Position numbers and translations under genes: made by a program
Shown: positions 47,764 through 59,886 of the stretch, one piece after another
How positions within the stretch are numbered: position 1 is the stretch's first letter
Layout: each line of letters opens with the position of its first letter
Source: Hyparrhenia diplandra
Lineage: Eukaryota; Streptophyta; Magnoliopsida; Poales; Poaceae
Length of the DNA stretch: 64,000 nucleotides
Reading direction: 5' to 3'
NCBI GenBank assembly: GCA_015847255.1
Contig: JADLZK010012349.1
Location: forward strand, 1 to 64,000
The notes under the pieces: model-generated
Seen by the model: the letters and a program-made list of their open reading frames with translations, nothing else
Database searches by the model: none
What the model was told of the DNA's origin: nothing

Positions 47764-50700
47764 ATGGAGCTCTTCCCCTCCCAGCCGGACCTCTCCCTCC
47801 AGATCGGCCTCCCCGCCAGCGCCACGCCCCACGACCACCACCACCACCACCACCACGGCGCCGCAGCCCTCAGCGCCAGGTTCCTCGCGGCAGCAGCCGC
47901 AGGTGGCGGCAACGGGGTCCATGGCAGCAATCACCCGGCGGCAACGGCCATGACGCCGTCGCTGCAGTTGCCGATGCCCATGCCGCTACCGCTGCCGATG
48001 CAGCTTCCCATGCCGCCGATGCCGATGCCCCCAACGCCGCCGCCGGGGCAGGCGGTGGCCTGTACTACCACCCCGACGCCGCCGCCATGCTTCGGCCCAT
48101 CCGCGGCGTGCCGCTGTACCAGCACCCGCACACGCACGCGGTGCCGCCGACGTTCCCGCCGCCGCACGCGGCGGGCCGGGGCCCCGTGCTTCTGCGAGCC
48201 TTGCCACGTCGCCGCGGGAGCCTGGCGTCGCGCTGGGTGCGGCGTCGGGGACGCGTCGCCGGGTTCCCGCCGGCCAAGCGCGCCGCCAGGGCGCCGCGCA
48301 TGCGCTGGACGTCCACGCTCCATGCGCGCTTCGTCCACGCCGTCGAGCTCCTCGGCGGACATGAAAGTACGTGCGGTGCCCTCTTCTTCCGGTTGCTGGT
48401 CCATCCTATCGTCACCCCCATGCACATACATGCCCTTGCTAGTTTATTCTCTCTCTCTCTAGCTACTACCTTTCTTGTCTTGTGTTCATTCTCCATGGCT
48501 TCTTGAAGCGTTCTTCCAAGAGTATGACCCCTGTGCTCATCACTGATGATTCTGCTGCTTGTTCTTGTGCATGATGATGAACTTTTCCAGGGGCAACGCC
48601 CAAGTCAGTTCTTGAGCTCATGGACGTGAAGGATCTCACCCTGGCTCATGTCAAGTCTCACTTGCAGGTACTACTCCGATCCCTTCCTCATGTTTTATAT
48701 TTCGATCTTTTCGTGACAGTAGGAGTGGCAACACCAGTAGAGATGGATTGGCCAACCGTGTGGTGTGGTGTGGGTGAGAAACAAGTTAGCATAAACACAT
48801 GAAAATATGGTGGGGATCCGTTCAGTTGCTGGCCGGCTCTTGTAGTTTTGCTGCCGCATCAGTGCTAGAGAGGCTGTGTTGCTAGTCCCGTGAACAGTGC
48901 ACACTGCTCGATGCTGTATGTGTGTACTACATGCAACAGAAGATATGCATCAAAGTGGAAGAAAGTGAGCAAAGGGTGAGAGAGAGATGGGCATGGAGGG
49001 CAGATGGGGCTAAAGTCTGAACAGTGCACAATATAACTCCCTGTAGTGTCTTCCTCAGCTCCTCCATTGGTCCTGTGCTGTGCTGCATCATCATCATCAT
49101 AGTATCATATCCCTTGTAAAAACCATGCATGGAAACTTATGATCATCATTAGCTATTAGCAAGGTCCATGTATCTCAACTTTGGTGTAAATGCAAAGCCA
49201 AAAATGCAGGTTTCATTCACATGCATCTAGGCCACCAAGCTATCTTGTAGTGCACACTCTTTCTACCTAGGCCCTGTTTAGAGCTCTAAACTCCTCCCCA
49301 AATTCTACTATGTAAAAAGAAGATTCCCCATCACATCACAATGCCGGCACATGTATCGAGTACTAAATATAGGTAAAAAAATGAACTAATTGCACGGTTT
49401 AGATGTACGTTGCGAGACGATTGTTTTGAGCCTTACGCCATGGTAGGATAATATTTACTACTAACAAACGAAACATGCTAAGTGTCAGATGTGACATGAT
49501 ACAGGAATTTTGCACCAAATTTTGGTTATCTAAACACACCCTAGTGTACTACTGTCATGCACACACACAAAGACACAGTGTAGTTACTCTAAAACTAGTA
49601 GTATACCTTTGTCAGTAATGTGAATGGGGTTCATGCTATAGCTAGTACTGCTTCTTTCCCCTTTTGCGTTGCTTGCTGATTTCTGCCTTAAGGTGTCAAA
49701 TCAAATCTTGCAGCAGCCCATGCACACGATGTTCCCTGAAAAATGCAAATCTTATGATTTGCCAAAGATTCCCCTATTTGTACTGCAAGTTGCTCCAAAT
49801 GTTGATAGGTAGATAGATATGCTTTGCCTGGCTCTAAACTGATCTTTTGCCATGTCCATGCCTGCTGCAGATGTACAGGACCGTGAAGAACACCGAAAGG
49901 CCGGCAGCTTCGTCAGGTGAATAGTACAAGATTTGTGCTTTATTTGCTCGCGCGCCTTTAGAATCAATGCTAACATGACATGAGTGATGAGCAGCTGCTG
50001 CTGCTGCTGCTTCAGCGCCTTCCGTTCTATTCCCTCTTTTCATCATCGATCAGCTAGCTACACTCATCTTCACCATCACTTGTGTTTCTGATCTTTTCCT
50101 ATGGATATGCTGCCGATGAGTACATATGCTAATCCATCTTATGCTTGTTGCCTAATAATTGTTTCTTTTGCACGCACGCGTGGCTCCTGCAGATCAAGCT
50201 GACGGTTTCGAGAACTCGGCTGGTGAGATCTGCGACGATAACTCCTCGCTCGATCTCCATAGCACCCCCGGCAGGCTGGACTCAGCGGCGGCTCGGCATG
50301 GAAGGTTAGCTGCCTGTAACGATCATGGGAGCAGCACCGGTGCTCATGGTGCCCTCTGGAATAGCTCCTCAAGGTGCATCTATATACATATATATGCTAA
50401 ATCTTTTGATAAGTACTATATATATAAACCACATGTGTGAATGAAAACAGTGAGCTAAAAGAGTAGGGTTATATTAGTATTAGACATATGATTGAAGAAC
50501 AAACTTTTGCCTGATGTCAACTTGCACACTGTCAACAATCAAATCTTACTTGAGCTTTGGGTGTGCTTTAGTCATGAAAAGGGGGAAGCCTCTTTTACCC
50601 ACATGCACATCTCCCTTACTGCTCTCCTAAGAATCAGTTCCCAATAAATATGATGAGCTCAGGAAAGCGCCCCTACTTCATGGAGACGACCAGCAAACCT

Positions 50701-51511
50701 TTTGACATGGATCACCCTAGTAGTAGAGTGTCTGTATGTGCCTGCAGCCTGCCTCAATTATGGCCTCATTATGTATGCTCGTGGCCTTTTTGTCAGTATA
50801 GTAGTGTGTATGTGGGCAGTTTCATCTTAAAGACATTATATTTACCATGCATATATTATATTAGTAGTGTATCAACGCACTTGTTTCGGCTTCAGTAACA
50901 GTAATAGACAGTGCAAGTATATCAAGTGCGTAATAATCTATCACTAATTGTTTTCACCAGCCAGTACCAGCTCATATTGATGCCCTAGGTAGCTAACTAT
51001 AACTATTTTGTACTCCGTATGTTATTAACAATATAGTATATATGCAAATTTCCTAACAATAACTTGGTCCACTCCCGTTACAGTATTACAGTAACATAAC
51101 ATGCAGTGTTACAGTCTCCAGCTCTTTTATGCACAGCATCTGCGTGTACTCACAGTGTTAGATCTACTTGTGACGCTTCCAGTTCTGTTGTGTCTACAGG
51201 GAGGACTGGACCGGCTTTCCCAGCGACTCCAACACCGGGAGCATGAGCATGCATTCTCGATCTCTCAAGGTACGTACATATATATAGAATGCTACTACAA
51301 AAGAACACTATACTGAACCTGTTGCGTCTCTGAATATATACTGAACATGTCGATCGATGGATCAACTACTTATTTGTGCACGCAGGATGAGACGATGCCA
51401 TCCAAGAGCCTGGAGATCCTCTCGGACATGAACTCCTGCGTGTCTGAGACGACGTCGTGTGCCAGCGAGTTGAACCTGGAGTTCACCCTAGGCCCACGCA
51501 TCAGGCACTAG
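47764..51511 (+). CDS. KANADI-type GARP transcription factor, six exons, frame break in exon 1
   Basis: A nuclear Myb-like (GARP) DNA-binding protein of the KANADI family, which specifies abaxial identity and organ polarity. The ATG at 47764 (MELFPSQPDLSLQIGLP) matches the conserved KANADI N-terminus. Exons: 47764-48366, 48591-48667, 49871-49916, 50193-50373, 51200-51269 and 51386-51511, all joined by GT-AG introns. The GARP domain runs over exons 1-3 (RAPRMRWTSTLHARFVHAVE, then LMDVKDLTLAHVKSHLQ, then MYRTVKNTERPA). The C-terminus reads SELNLEFTLGPRIRH. Expected length is about 367 residues. In exon 1 the frame shifts at the GGGG run at 48045-48048 (one G short). Family-like text between about 48180 and 48290 (SLATSP...GVALGAASG) lies in a third frame, so there are probably several indels. 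A MITE sits in intron 2. Confidence 0.9.
49270..49540. mobile_element. PIF/Harbinger-like MITE in KANADI intron 2
   Basis: A 271-bp element from GGCCCTGTTTAGAGCTC to ATCTAAACACACC, flanked by CTA (49267-49269 and 49541-49543). It carries the family words ACGTTGCGAGACGATT and CCATGGTAGGATAAT. It lies within intron 2 (48668-49870) and does not touch splice sites. Confidence 0.85.
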
Positions 51512-52270
51512 TAGCATCAGGCCGGGGTCATCGACGGCGACAAGCATGATCGGAGGATGATTAATTTGCGTGCATGTTCATGGGCTATGATCGTGTTAAG
51601 ATGGATGGATGCATTCATGGTCCCAGAGAGAGAGAGAGGCACCATATATGCATCTTTCACTGTTAAAGGAGGCCATGGACAGACGACAGCAGCAGCCAGG
51701 GAAAAGGAAGGATTAAAGGTGTAGGAGCAGCAGTAGTGGTAGTGGTAGAGGCCGGTGAGGTGATCGATCAATCGATCCAAACAGCTAGCGCTGCAATGTG
51801 TGTGTGTAATGGATGGAGTAGTTGTTAGATCGAGCGCGTTTAGGATCGGAGGATCTCTTGTTTAAAGGGCTTTTTCAGCAACAATGCATCATCAGCTAGC
51901 GTTTGCTAGGGTCCGGAGTACGTCCAAAGGAGAAAAAGAGAGTGACCTGTGTTGTTGCTTTCTCCTGCATCCGTCACATGCCCGGCCTTGAGTGCTCCAT
52001 TTGCATTGTGAGTTCAGCTTTAATTTTTTTTGTGAGATGGGATAAGACGAATCACCAAATCCTTCCAATATATGCTTATCACTAACAATGCCCTTGAGCT
52101 CTCTCTCCATTGTGCTGTTAATTAGTCCTGGAAAAATGCCTGTCTGCAACTGCAACAACTGCACTGGTCACTTCCATTCAGTGAGTATCAAGTCAAACTA
52201 TCTTAATTTTAACCAACCAGACAACCATATGTATATATAAGAGTATCAATATTTATGTTGTTAAATTTGT
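51512..52270. other. KANADI 3' flank
   Basis: Probable 3' UTR of KANADI at the left. No further gene recognised. Confidence 0.45.
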
Positions 52271-52470
52271 AATCAGGATGCCAGGGGTAGGAAATGTCAT
52301 TTGATCATCAGTTTAACTTGGAATTTTGGATACGCTTCTATGATCCACATAATCAGGATGCCAGGGGTAGAGAAATGTCATTTGATCATCAGTTTAACTT
52401 GGAGTTTTGGATACGCTTCTATGATCCACATAATCAGGATGCCAGGGGTAGAGAAATGTCATTTGATCCT
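52271..52470. repeat. Tandem repeat, 80/81-bp unit, about 2.5 copies
   Basis: The unit beginning AATCAGGATGCCAGGGGTAG starts at 52271, 52351 and 52432; the third copy is partial, ending at about 52470. Copies differ by only a few bases (for example GGAAATG versus GAGAAATG), so the amplification is recent. It lies about 760 bp downstream of the KANADI stop codon. Confidence 0.93.
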
Positions 52471-53602
52471 TAACGAAGCTTTTTTTTTTTTTTACTGAAG
52501 CTCCTCTTTTCACTGCAGCGGAAAGGACAGGGAACCTGTTGCTTCATTTACTTCTCCCTCCTCTCTTTTTTTTTTTTTCTCATTCATCTCTTCCGGCCGT
52601 ATATGCAGTGGCCTGCAGTCGGCCTAGCTAGCTGGGTTTCGGGAACCCCAAGCATGCCAGTTCGACCTGCATGCATTAACGCAGCATGACCTGCACAAGA
52701 TGCAACCTGAGTCATTGCATTGTCCACGACACACCGTGATGGAGCAGGACAAGTAGTAGTATGCAACTTTGGAGGACTGATCAGACGTCGTCACATCTAT
52801 TAATTGTGGTGTGACACAGTTTTCAAATACTCGTGAGGCACTCACAATGCTAGAAACTATCATGATTTCTATAGTTTTGGACATTGTATGAAGAAACTAT
52901 CTTTCACAATGCAATTTTCTATCAGGATGTCACATGACCCACTTGTCACTCTCACAGATTGTCTTGGTTTGCGTAAAAACTTGGTTTCTTAGTTAGACTT
53001 GGTTTCTTGTATTTTTTTTTTTTCTCTCTCTTCAATAAATACAACGCCACATCAGCAAAAAACAATAAATAGAGGAGTAATAAATGATGATAGAAACTAT
53101 GATAAAGTCTGCATTGTGAGTGCTCTCACATGCCTCCTCCATATACTTTAAGTACTAGGAAAGTGATTCGCTACGTTTAACTAAATTTATTAATCTCGGT
53201 CCGCACAAAAAGAATAAAACTATAAAAGTTACGAGTCAAACAAATTTAGTTTTGACCGAGTTTTTATAGTAAATAGTATTAACATTTATATTTAAAACTA
53301 AATTTATTATGGAGGTAGAATTCATAACTAATTTGATGGTATCTATTTTATGTTATAATTCTTAGTAAAATATGATATAATTTTGGTCAAACTAAAAATT
53401 GATTGACTCATCAAAAAGTGAGAATCATATTCTTTTGTGAACGGATGGATTGGAGTAAATGGTACAAATCAATTTATTATGCAAATGCACAATCTAATGG
53501 TATTTATTTGATATGCTCTTTATCTATATTTGGTCAAACTTAAGTAAGACAATTAAACATAACATTGTGCTTGAATTGCATTCTTTTGTTGGACAGAGAG
53601 AG
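52471..53602. other. Intergenic, degraded MITE-like sequence
   Basis: No gene recognised. The stretch near 53150-53460 has Stowaway-like words, ending ACGGATGGATTGGAGTA, without clear termini. Confidence 0.45.
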
Positions 53603-53823
53603 TAAGTGCTCACCTCGTATTTTGAGATACCAATAATTCCCCTACATTTATAAAATAAATAGTATTAACACTTGTATCGGTAAATATATTTACTACATGA
53701 ATATATGACGTGATTAATAATCTTGTGATATTTGTTTTGGTATCACAAATATTAGTATTTTTGTTTATATTTAGTGAAACTTAAAAATGTTTTTGACTCC
53801 TTGAATTGAGATATGAGCACTTA
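53603..53823. mobile_element. Inverted-repeat element (TAAGTGCTCA arms), MITE-like
   Basis: TAAGTGCTCA at 53603-53612 is matched by TGAGCACTTA at 53814-53823, with TTGAGAT/ATCTCAA similarity just inside. AT-rich, non-coding, 221 bp. Layout fits a small Stowaway-like MITE with TA at its ends, but class is uncertain. Confidence 0.55.
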
Positions 53824-53863
53824 CTTTAAAATGGAGTCAGTATTCAGATACAACCTTACATCA

Positions 53864-54099
53864 GGGCACCTGCAATAGTAAGAGCTAGTTATTAGCTCTA
53901 AGATATGACTTCTCTAATAGTGCTAACTTTTAATGCATAGCTTATAGCATATGGATAGTCCCCACATGACACTCTCACATGATCTTAAAATTTGTGCAAG
54001 AGCATAGCTCTTGATCAAGAACTATATTTTCTCTCTTTTGTTAAAATATGAATGAAAAGTGATCCGACCTAGCTCAAAAGTCGATTGTTGGAGATGCCC
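53864..54099. mobile_element. MITE-like element with GGGC ends
   Basis: Begins GGGCACCTGCAATAGT and ends TTGTTGGAGATGCCC, which pair as an imperfect inverted repeat. Similar to a common grass MITE type whose ends read GGGCATCTCCAA-like. Target duplication not resolved. Confidence 0.55.
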
Positions 54100-56793
54100 T
54101 ATAGATGCTTTGAGACTTTGTATGGTAAGATGATATTTCTTTGTGTCTCTTTTCTCTAATACATTCTTAGATATTGCTTGGCTACTCGGTTCATTTCAAA
54201 ATAGATGACCTTGTAGGGGGTACAAAAAATGCTGAGGATTATTTTTTTTTTTAAGAAAGACCATCTACTTTGCTATGGATCAGCTATTTTGTAACGAAGG
54301 AAAAAAAATCTCTCGAAAAGAAGCTAAAAATAGAAGGAAAAAGAAGAAGAGAAACACTAGCTCCATCCAAGGTCATTTTGAAAAAAAAAAAGAAAATCCA
54401 AGTGTGAAAACTTAAAAATATGCAGAATATGTAAACGTTAACCGAATTCAAATGAGAAAGTAATATTGAAAGGACCTTACATAGTGGATTAAATCATTGT
54501 TAGAAGTTCGATGGATCAAAACTTGCGGTATATGTGGAAGTAACCATGGGAACATCCATTGTTGTCAATATGAAACAAAGCAAAAAAGTACGCCTAATGA
54601 ATTCTAGCATAAATCAAAATCGAAGATATGTGTTTGGAGATGTTCAATAGCAAGTTAAAAGGCACTTGCACTCTCACAAACACGCACAACCAAGTACATC
54701 ATGATAAACACAAATATTGCAATTCGAAATGCAAAGGAGATAAGGTTTTGTTTCACCAAACATTGCTACAGACTTAGCTATCCTAGTCACCAATATCACC
54801 GCCTATATCACATAATGGACAATGATATGTTTCCAAGTTGGTTAGTGACACATATATAGTGGGGCTTGGATAGAAATAAAGTAATCAATGAAAACTGAAA
54901 ATTCATATCACCGTTGTTGGATACAACAATGATCTTGCGGGTTTTTTCTATGCCGTATTAAAAGTCGAGCAACCTAAGATACCTATTGTCGCTACAACCC
55001 AATAGTCGTTCCAACCGAAAATTTTCATACGCACACCCATCGTACTTCAAGACCCACAACAAACTCTTCTCTAACCCAAGCACAAGCCCTTGGACTATTT
55101 CATTGCATGGATCAAGCGGAACTTTATTCACCAAGAGAATCTAAGTTGTAGCCCATGGTAGCCCTTTTTCCTATATGTGCTCTCCATGATAGGTACTCTA
55201 AATTTGCTTATCAATATTCTTAATCCCCTGTAATCGAGCTATGTTAACTAGGGCCAACACTGGTTAACTCTACAAGCACAATTGGCTTAGAAAGATTCTC
55301 CAAGATATTTTCCAAGATGTACTCCCCTAACTCTAAGAAGGGTCATACCAACTTCAAATATGAAAATTATGGAATTGGATTCTGATTCACAAGAACTTGT
55401 ATTCTTAGAAAATCATATAAATAAAAGTATGCTTCAAAAACATTTTTTTTTGTGGGCGAAAATTATGCTCCAAATATTATTGGGTCACCCGTGATATTGG
55501 TTTCCACGTAAGAACCGAAAACGATTCTCCTATCCAAGCGACCTTTTTAGTTTCTTGCTTGTGTATTAGGAACTTCAATGATCCTCATTGATCTTCCTTT
55601 GAGGTATTGATATTGCTTGATGATCTCTACCTTAGCCTAGTTCGAGTCCATATCTTCCTTCCATAAGACTAAAAGTAGAAATGCTAGCTAACATTGTTAG
55701 ACCTAGTGGTTAATTGTCAATTGACCATCAAAATCACCAAGCCCTTGTTAAGTCCATGTTTCTTACAACCATCTTTGGACTTGCTCTTTGCATTACATAT
55801 TTAAGCTTTTGCATTATCGTGCTCGTCTTGCATGACCTTTAGCTAGCTTTTCTTAGGTTAGCACCGGCTAGTCGATAGAATTGACTCTAAGTTACAAAAC
55901 TAAACTCTTTGTGGGATAGTTAAGGTCGGCGACACAAAAAAAAAAAAAAAAAATCAAAGATACACATAATGTTTTGTGTTGGTACGTATTAGCTCCAATA
56001 GTTTTTTTAACAAACTAGTCAACTTTAAGAAAGATTAATTCAGTCTAAATCTAATTAAAAGAGTGCTGTAGTTTATTTTGGACGGAGCTAGTGTATATAT
56101 ATACACTCTACGATGAAGATCGTGGTCTCTTCCTCTTTTTCTTTGGAACTACAGTTAGTACTAAATTGTCAAAAACTGTTACGTAAAAGTGGTCTTTGTT
56201 GGCGTGGAAGAGTAGTAGTAGTATGTCAGGAGGAGCAGCAGCGAGAGTTCGGGGCGTACTACGTGGTGCAGTATGTACACTGTACACAACCGAACGCTGC
56301 AATGTACAGTAGTACACTACAGTTGACAAGCGACAGCGAGGAAGACTGCGCCGGCTCGTCGACGTCGTATTCCGGCCGCCGCTGACCGGCCGGCCGGACC
56401 GGACGAAACGCAACGGCGCATGTTATCAGATCGGTGTTGGATCAGACGATCAGGAGGCTAAACTGAAGAATGCCTTGCATACAGGATCAAACTCAGAAGT
56501 ACAATACATACGGAGTTACTGTATAATACTCCAGGTTCGATCTGATCGGACATGATTCATATAGAGACAGCAAGGTCGGAGTAGCTAGATGCCGTGGCAT
56601 TATTCTTTGATCAGATTGATTAATAGCTTTCAATTTCGACGGTCTCAACGGCTATAAAGATGGTCTTCAAGGCTTTCGATAAGGAGACAGCAATGGAAAG
56701 CTCGGAGTAGCTAGATGCATGCATCTTCAGACAACAACGAGTTGCTTTAAGGAGACATGTATGCTTGGTCACGTACAGTATGTATAAATGCCA
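54100..56793. other. Intergenic, probably old repeat sequence
   Basis: About 2.7 kb of AT-rich DNA. No reverse transcriptase, transposase or host gene could be recognised on either strand. A 19-base A-run at about 55936-55954 may be an old poly(A) tail. Confidence 0.4.
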
Positions 56794-56813
56794 ACTGCTC
56801 AAGTCCATCTTGT

Positions 56814-56847
<34 letters not shown>

Positions 56848-56860
56848 GCTCAAGTCCATC
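56794..56860 (+). mobile_element. Minimal poly(A) retroposon insertion with 16-bp target duplication
   Basis: ACTGCTCAAGTCCATC at 56794-56809 is repeated exactly at 56845-56860. Between the copies is only TTGTC plus about 30 A residues (56810-56844). The same TTTTGTC-A(n) ending closes the LINE at 37560-38053, so this is best read as an extremely 5'-truncated LINE insertion of five bases plus tail. Confidence 0.85.
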
Positions 56861-59800
56861 AAATTGAATTCGAGTTTGAATGGGTGTTGACCCCAGCACA
56901 TCAGTCCATCTCACCTCATCTCCTTTTGGGTGCCGGCTTGGCTTCGTTGCTGTCTGTCGAACTTTACTCCAGAGAGAGAGACGACGACGACTGTGCTGCT
57001 GCGATGATTCTGTGAAAGTGTGAACGGTGCAACAACCAGCACTGCCGCCGCTGGCCCACTGACACAGAGAGAGAGTAAATGATCACAGCAATCAAGGGAC
57101 GCAGACAGACGCAGAGACCAGGGGAGAGGGACGGAGCTCTCGAGCTCCCCTCTGCATTGCATGGGGAAGGAGCAGAGAGGTTACTGCGACCACGCCACTG
57201 CAGACGACCACTACAGTCGACGAAGCCAGAGGGAGAAGACGACGACGGGGAGAGCGAAGAGAACCAGAAAGCGAGGATGATGGGTCACCTCACCTCACCG
57301 GCCGCAGCAGTGTAGGGGTAGGGCCGGCCGCCGTGAACAGTGCAGGCTCTGACCGTCTTTCCCCGGGGCCTCTGACCGACCCTCTCGATCTGCTCCCAGC
57401 AGAGTCCCAACTGCCCCCTGCACGGCTACATGAATGCAAAGTGCTCTGCTACTCCATGGACAGCCATCACTGTAGAACAGCTAGTAGGAAGCTAGCACTA
57501 CTATTGTATCATCATGAGGTAATGATTCTCAAATTATTGAGAGCAACGGGTAGACGGACACTCATGAGGTAATGATTCTCAAAAAAACACCAAACTATGT
57601 GATTCTCAAATTATTTGATTGCCTAGCAGAATTTGATTGTTTTTCAAAGTTCACCTTAAGTTTAACGGTGCTTTTTAGGGTTCGACATAAATTTAAGAGA
57701 ATGATTTGGACTGATTGTGTGGACATCATGTGCCGTGGCCTTTTTGTCCTTGATGACCGATGGTCAAAGAAGTGAGGAAGTGAAGGTGTTGATAATACAA
57801 AGTACACAGTGGTTTTGTATGTCAAAGATGGTCCATATCATCCATCATGAGGTGCACGGAAACAGTAAAAAGCCGAATCAAAAATGCATCATTAATTGTG
57901 ACGAAATTAAGTATCGTCGCTGCAAAATACACATTAGTCATAATGATTTGTGTCGTCACTAATCGGTCAAACCGAATTAGGGGCTTATATGCTTTCAATG
58001 TGAGTATTCGAATTTGTTTCCTTCATACCAAATAAATCTATATTGTTGTTGGAATCTAGCACAAATTGGAAGACAAAAAAAAAAAAAAAGGCCAACGGAG
58101 AAAAAAATGGGCCAACCATGAATGAAAACAAAAAAAGCCTGAGAACCAATCGCAATCTCGAAGAAACAAGCTAACGGGCAGGAAGCACAAGACAGCAGTT
58201 GCGGAATATCCCCATTGTTCCTGTGGATTGGCGCGGGCTGCGGAGCAGACTTCCCCTTTCTGGGCCGGGCCGGTCTAGCACGTGCACACGCACCAAGGAA
58301 TGAATGAATCTTCTCGTGCTGGACCTGCTGCAGCCGACCCTGAGAAGGAAAGCAAACGGACGCCGTGGCCCAGCCCCAGGCTCGTATTCCGTGCCGTGCT
58401 CGTGACCCGGCCCGCGCGCGCGCACTAGCTCCTCCAGAGAAGAAAGCCCACGAGGCAGCCAAGGCCGAAAGTGCCACGTGGAAGTGTTTGCGCCCGTTAG
58501 AGCCAAGGCCCATATAAAGAGGAAGCAGCAGACACAAGGGCGGGATGGGCCCTCCGTCGCGACGTGACCGTACCGACATAATGTTGAAACAGATGGCGCT
58601 GGTAAAAGTGTGTGATGGACACACAGAAACAGTAGCCGGCGCGTCGCCATCCCCACGCGGGCAGGGACAGACATCTATCTCTGCTCACAGCGGGGGAGGG
58701 TCTGCATTGGGGACAAGCACTACCGCGCACTCACACACCCACTTTTTCCATAGATCGGTAGCGAGAAAATCAGGCTTCACCTGCATATGATGACCATGTG
58801 GATGCTGTCGCGTGCATGGTGGTAGTAAGCCTACTCCTAGCTAATAGCTATTGCTTGAAGCACGAACATTGATCCAGGCCAGCAATCATGGAGCGAGGAC
58901 AGAGAGAGAGAAACCAGTCTACATTGTGCCTGTGTCGTCGAGAGAGAGAGAGAGAGAGAGAGAGCGCGAGAGGCCGGCCAGAGCTACACTCGACGACGAC
59001 GTACAGGGCCGGAGGGGCCCCGCCGATGCGCGTAGCCGCGGCCCGCGGGGGAATGATGGATCTATGAGTGAGTGGAGGAAGACGACGGACGGATGTACAC
59101 GGTCGGTCGGGCCGGGACGCAACGCGGCCACGGAGCTACGATCCTTGTGGGCCACGGGAGACAGCCTGGCTCGATCTCGCTCACGCTGAAGGGGCCCAGA
59201 ACCGGGCCCATGTAGTCCGATTCTGGCTGCAACAAATGGCCGGCCCAAAGTAAGCGAGTGATCGACCAACGTTCCTGCGCTCGTTCGTGTCGCTTTCTTC
59301 CTTCCATATCTCTCCTCCTCTCCACCACTTGTCCATTTCTGCGTGCCTGAGCCTACCACCTGTTGCCACCATGAATGAATGAATTAATGATGCACCACAG
59401 CAGTGTAGTGACGGCAACATACTGTAGTAGCATCGAACATCTCTTGCTGCTGTGCGTACACATATACTCCTACTAGTTATTGTCGATACTGTGCGTGTAT
59501 GCACGCACGGGGGTTGGTAGTGAGAGTTCAGTGCACACTCCACGGCCACAGAGCGTTTGGTGCGTGTATGGATGGACTACTACTACGATACTAGATGGAT
59601 TCTTTGATGGCAAGGCTCAATAATACGTGTATGATTGCACTTTACATACCCATCCCCAATGTGGAGCGGCACGAGACAGAAGTGGATGCCAAGTTCGGCA
59701 AAGCCCGAAAGGAGGCGCTTTTTTTGCACTATCGATCAGAAAGAGTATTGCGAGTTCGGTACTGCACGCATACATACATTCCTCGGCTTTGCTGTGTGTG

Positions 59801-59886
59801 TGCAGTCTCTACATACGCTCGCTCCTCCCCGGATCACCGCATATTTTTGCGTTGCCTTGTTGGTACAGCAAAGCAACACAAGCTTA
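56861..59886. other. Intergenic with GC-rich stretches and a (GA)n tract
   Basis: GC-rich patches occur at about 58210-58780 and 58960-59260, and a (GA)n tract at 58939-58964. A CACGTG box lies at about 58278 and a CATATAAAG word at about 58511, but no downstream coding region with a family match exists. Several overlapping open frames on both strands are uninformative. It may be a promoter, a non-coding transcript or a repeat; I cannot decide. Confidence 0.35.

Noticed and set aside
48065..48496. Minus-strand open frames opposite KANADI exon 1
   Set aside because: Shadow frames of GC-rich KANADI DNA.
58171..58790. Overlapping open frames on both strands in a GC-rich patch
   Set aside because: No domain, no consistent frame and no splice model; kept only as an unassigned region.
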